From Nereocystis luetkeana (lineage: Eukaryota > Sar > Phaeophyceae > Laminariales > Laminariaceae), in contig JARUPZ010000010.1 in the NCBI GenBank assembly GCA_031213475.1, positions 7,852,776-7,916,775 on the forward strand: a stretch of 64,000 nt of DNA, given 5' to 3'; not shown here. Position 1 is the stretch's first letter. More model-generated notes on the stretch are below. The model ran no database searches. It was not told the DNA's origin and saw nothing but the letters and a program-made list of their open reading frames with translations.

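Noticed and set aside
1-64000. CRISPR array
   Set aside because: Tandem repeats here have no uniform unique spacers and lie in introns of a eukaryotic gene.
1-64000. tRNA or rRNA genes
   Set aside because: I saw no cloverleaf with paired A and B boxes and no rRNA signature; a covariance-model scan would be decisive.

Overview
The window looks like one intron-rich eukaryotic locus. I read a single very large gene on the + strand, starting near 1436 and running off the right edge at 64000. I assembled it by hand from 38 exons. Each exon was chosen for an open frame, a GT donor, an AG acceptor and a phase that fits its neighbours; 37 introns join with matching phase. The exons sum to 5,378 nt (about 1,793 residues), so under 9% of the locus is coding and the mean intron is about 1.5 kb. 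Long GT-AG introns, roughly balanced base composition and many small non-coding repeats suggest a stramenopile, most likely a brown alga. That placement is inference; no rRNA or organelle marker is present.

The predicted protein has two parts. Residues 1 to about 183 (exons 1-5) hold three successive copies of a motif: hydrophobic-D-hydrophobic strand, then GY/GF, then LN-x-G-T, then an aromatic-rich strand ending W-x-R. I read this as a complete MABP-like beta-prism with threefold pseudo-symmetry. From residue 237 to the window edge (exons 8-38) the protein is a long series of EF-hand and EF-hand-like modules, broken by Gly-, Ser-, acidic- and His-rich linkers. Only the loop in exon 25 is fully canonical; several others look able to bind calcium and many are degenerate. 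The overall plan recalls large multi-EF-hand proteins such as EFCAB6 of ciliated eukaryotes, but orthology is not shown here.

The introns hold at least seven dispersed repeat families: a ~97-bp TTAA-flanked palindromic MITE that looks piggyBac-derived (14 copies), a ~110-bp TA-flanked MITE (10 copies), a ~515-bp C-tailed element (about 17 full or partial copies, both strands), a GATC-rich element (about 14 clusters), a family ending in TATCACCCGTGTGATA-like palindromes (one copy tandemly triplicated), pentanucleotide (CCCGA/CGGGT) elements, and a MITE with AAATATAAGGACCG ends. Many micro- and minisatellites add to these.

The most unusual feature is that decayed tandem duplicates of exon edges, including the splice site, lie next to at least eight exons (1, 7, 9, 19, 22, 27, 31, 36). 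Next to exon 22 this has grown into a ~0.9-kb minisatellite. Other points are a missing GT donor after exon 12, mononucleotide-G coding tracts, and a strong bias to phase-2 junctions that split an AG|G arginine codon. I saw no convincing second gene, RNA gene or CRISPR array.
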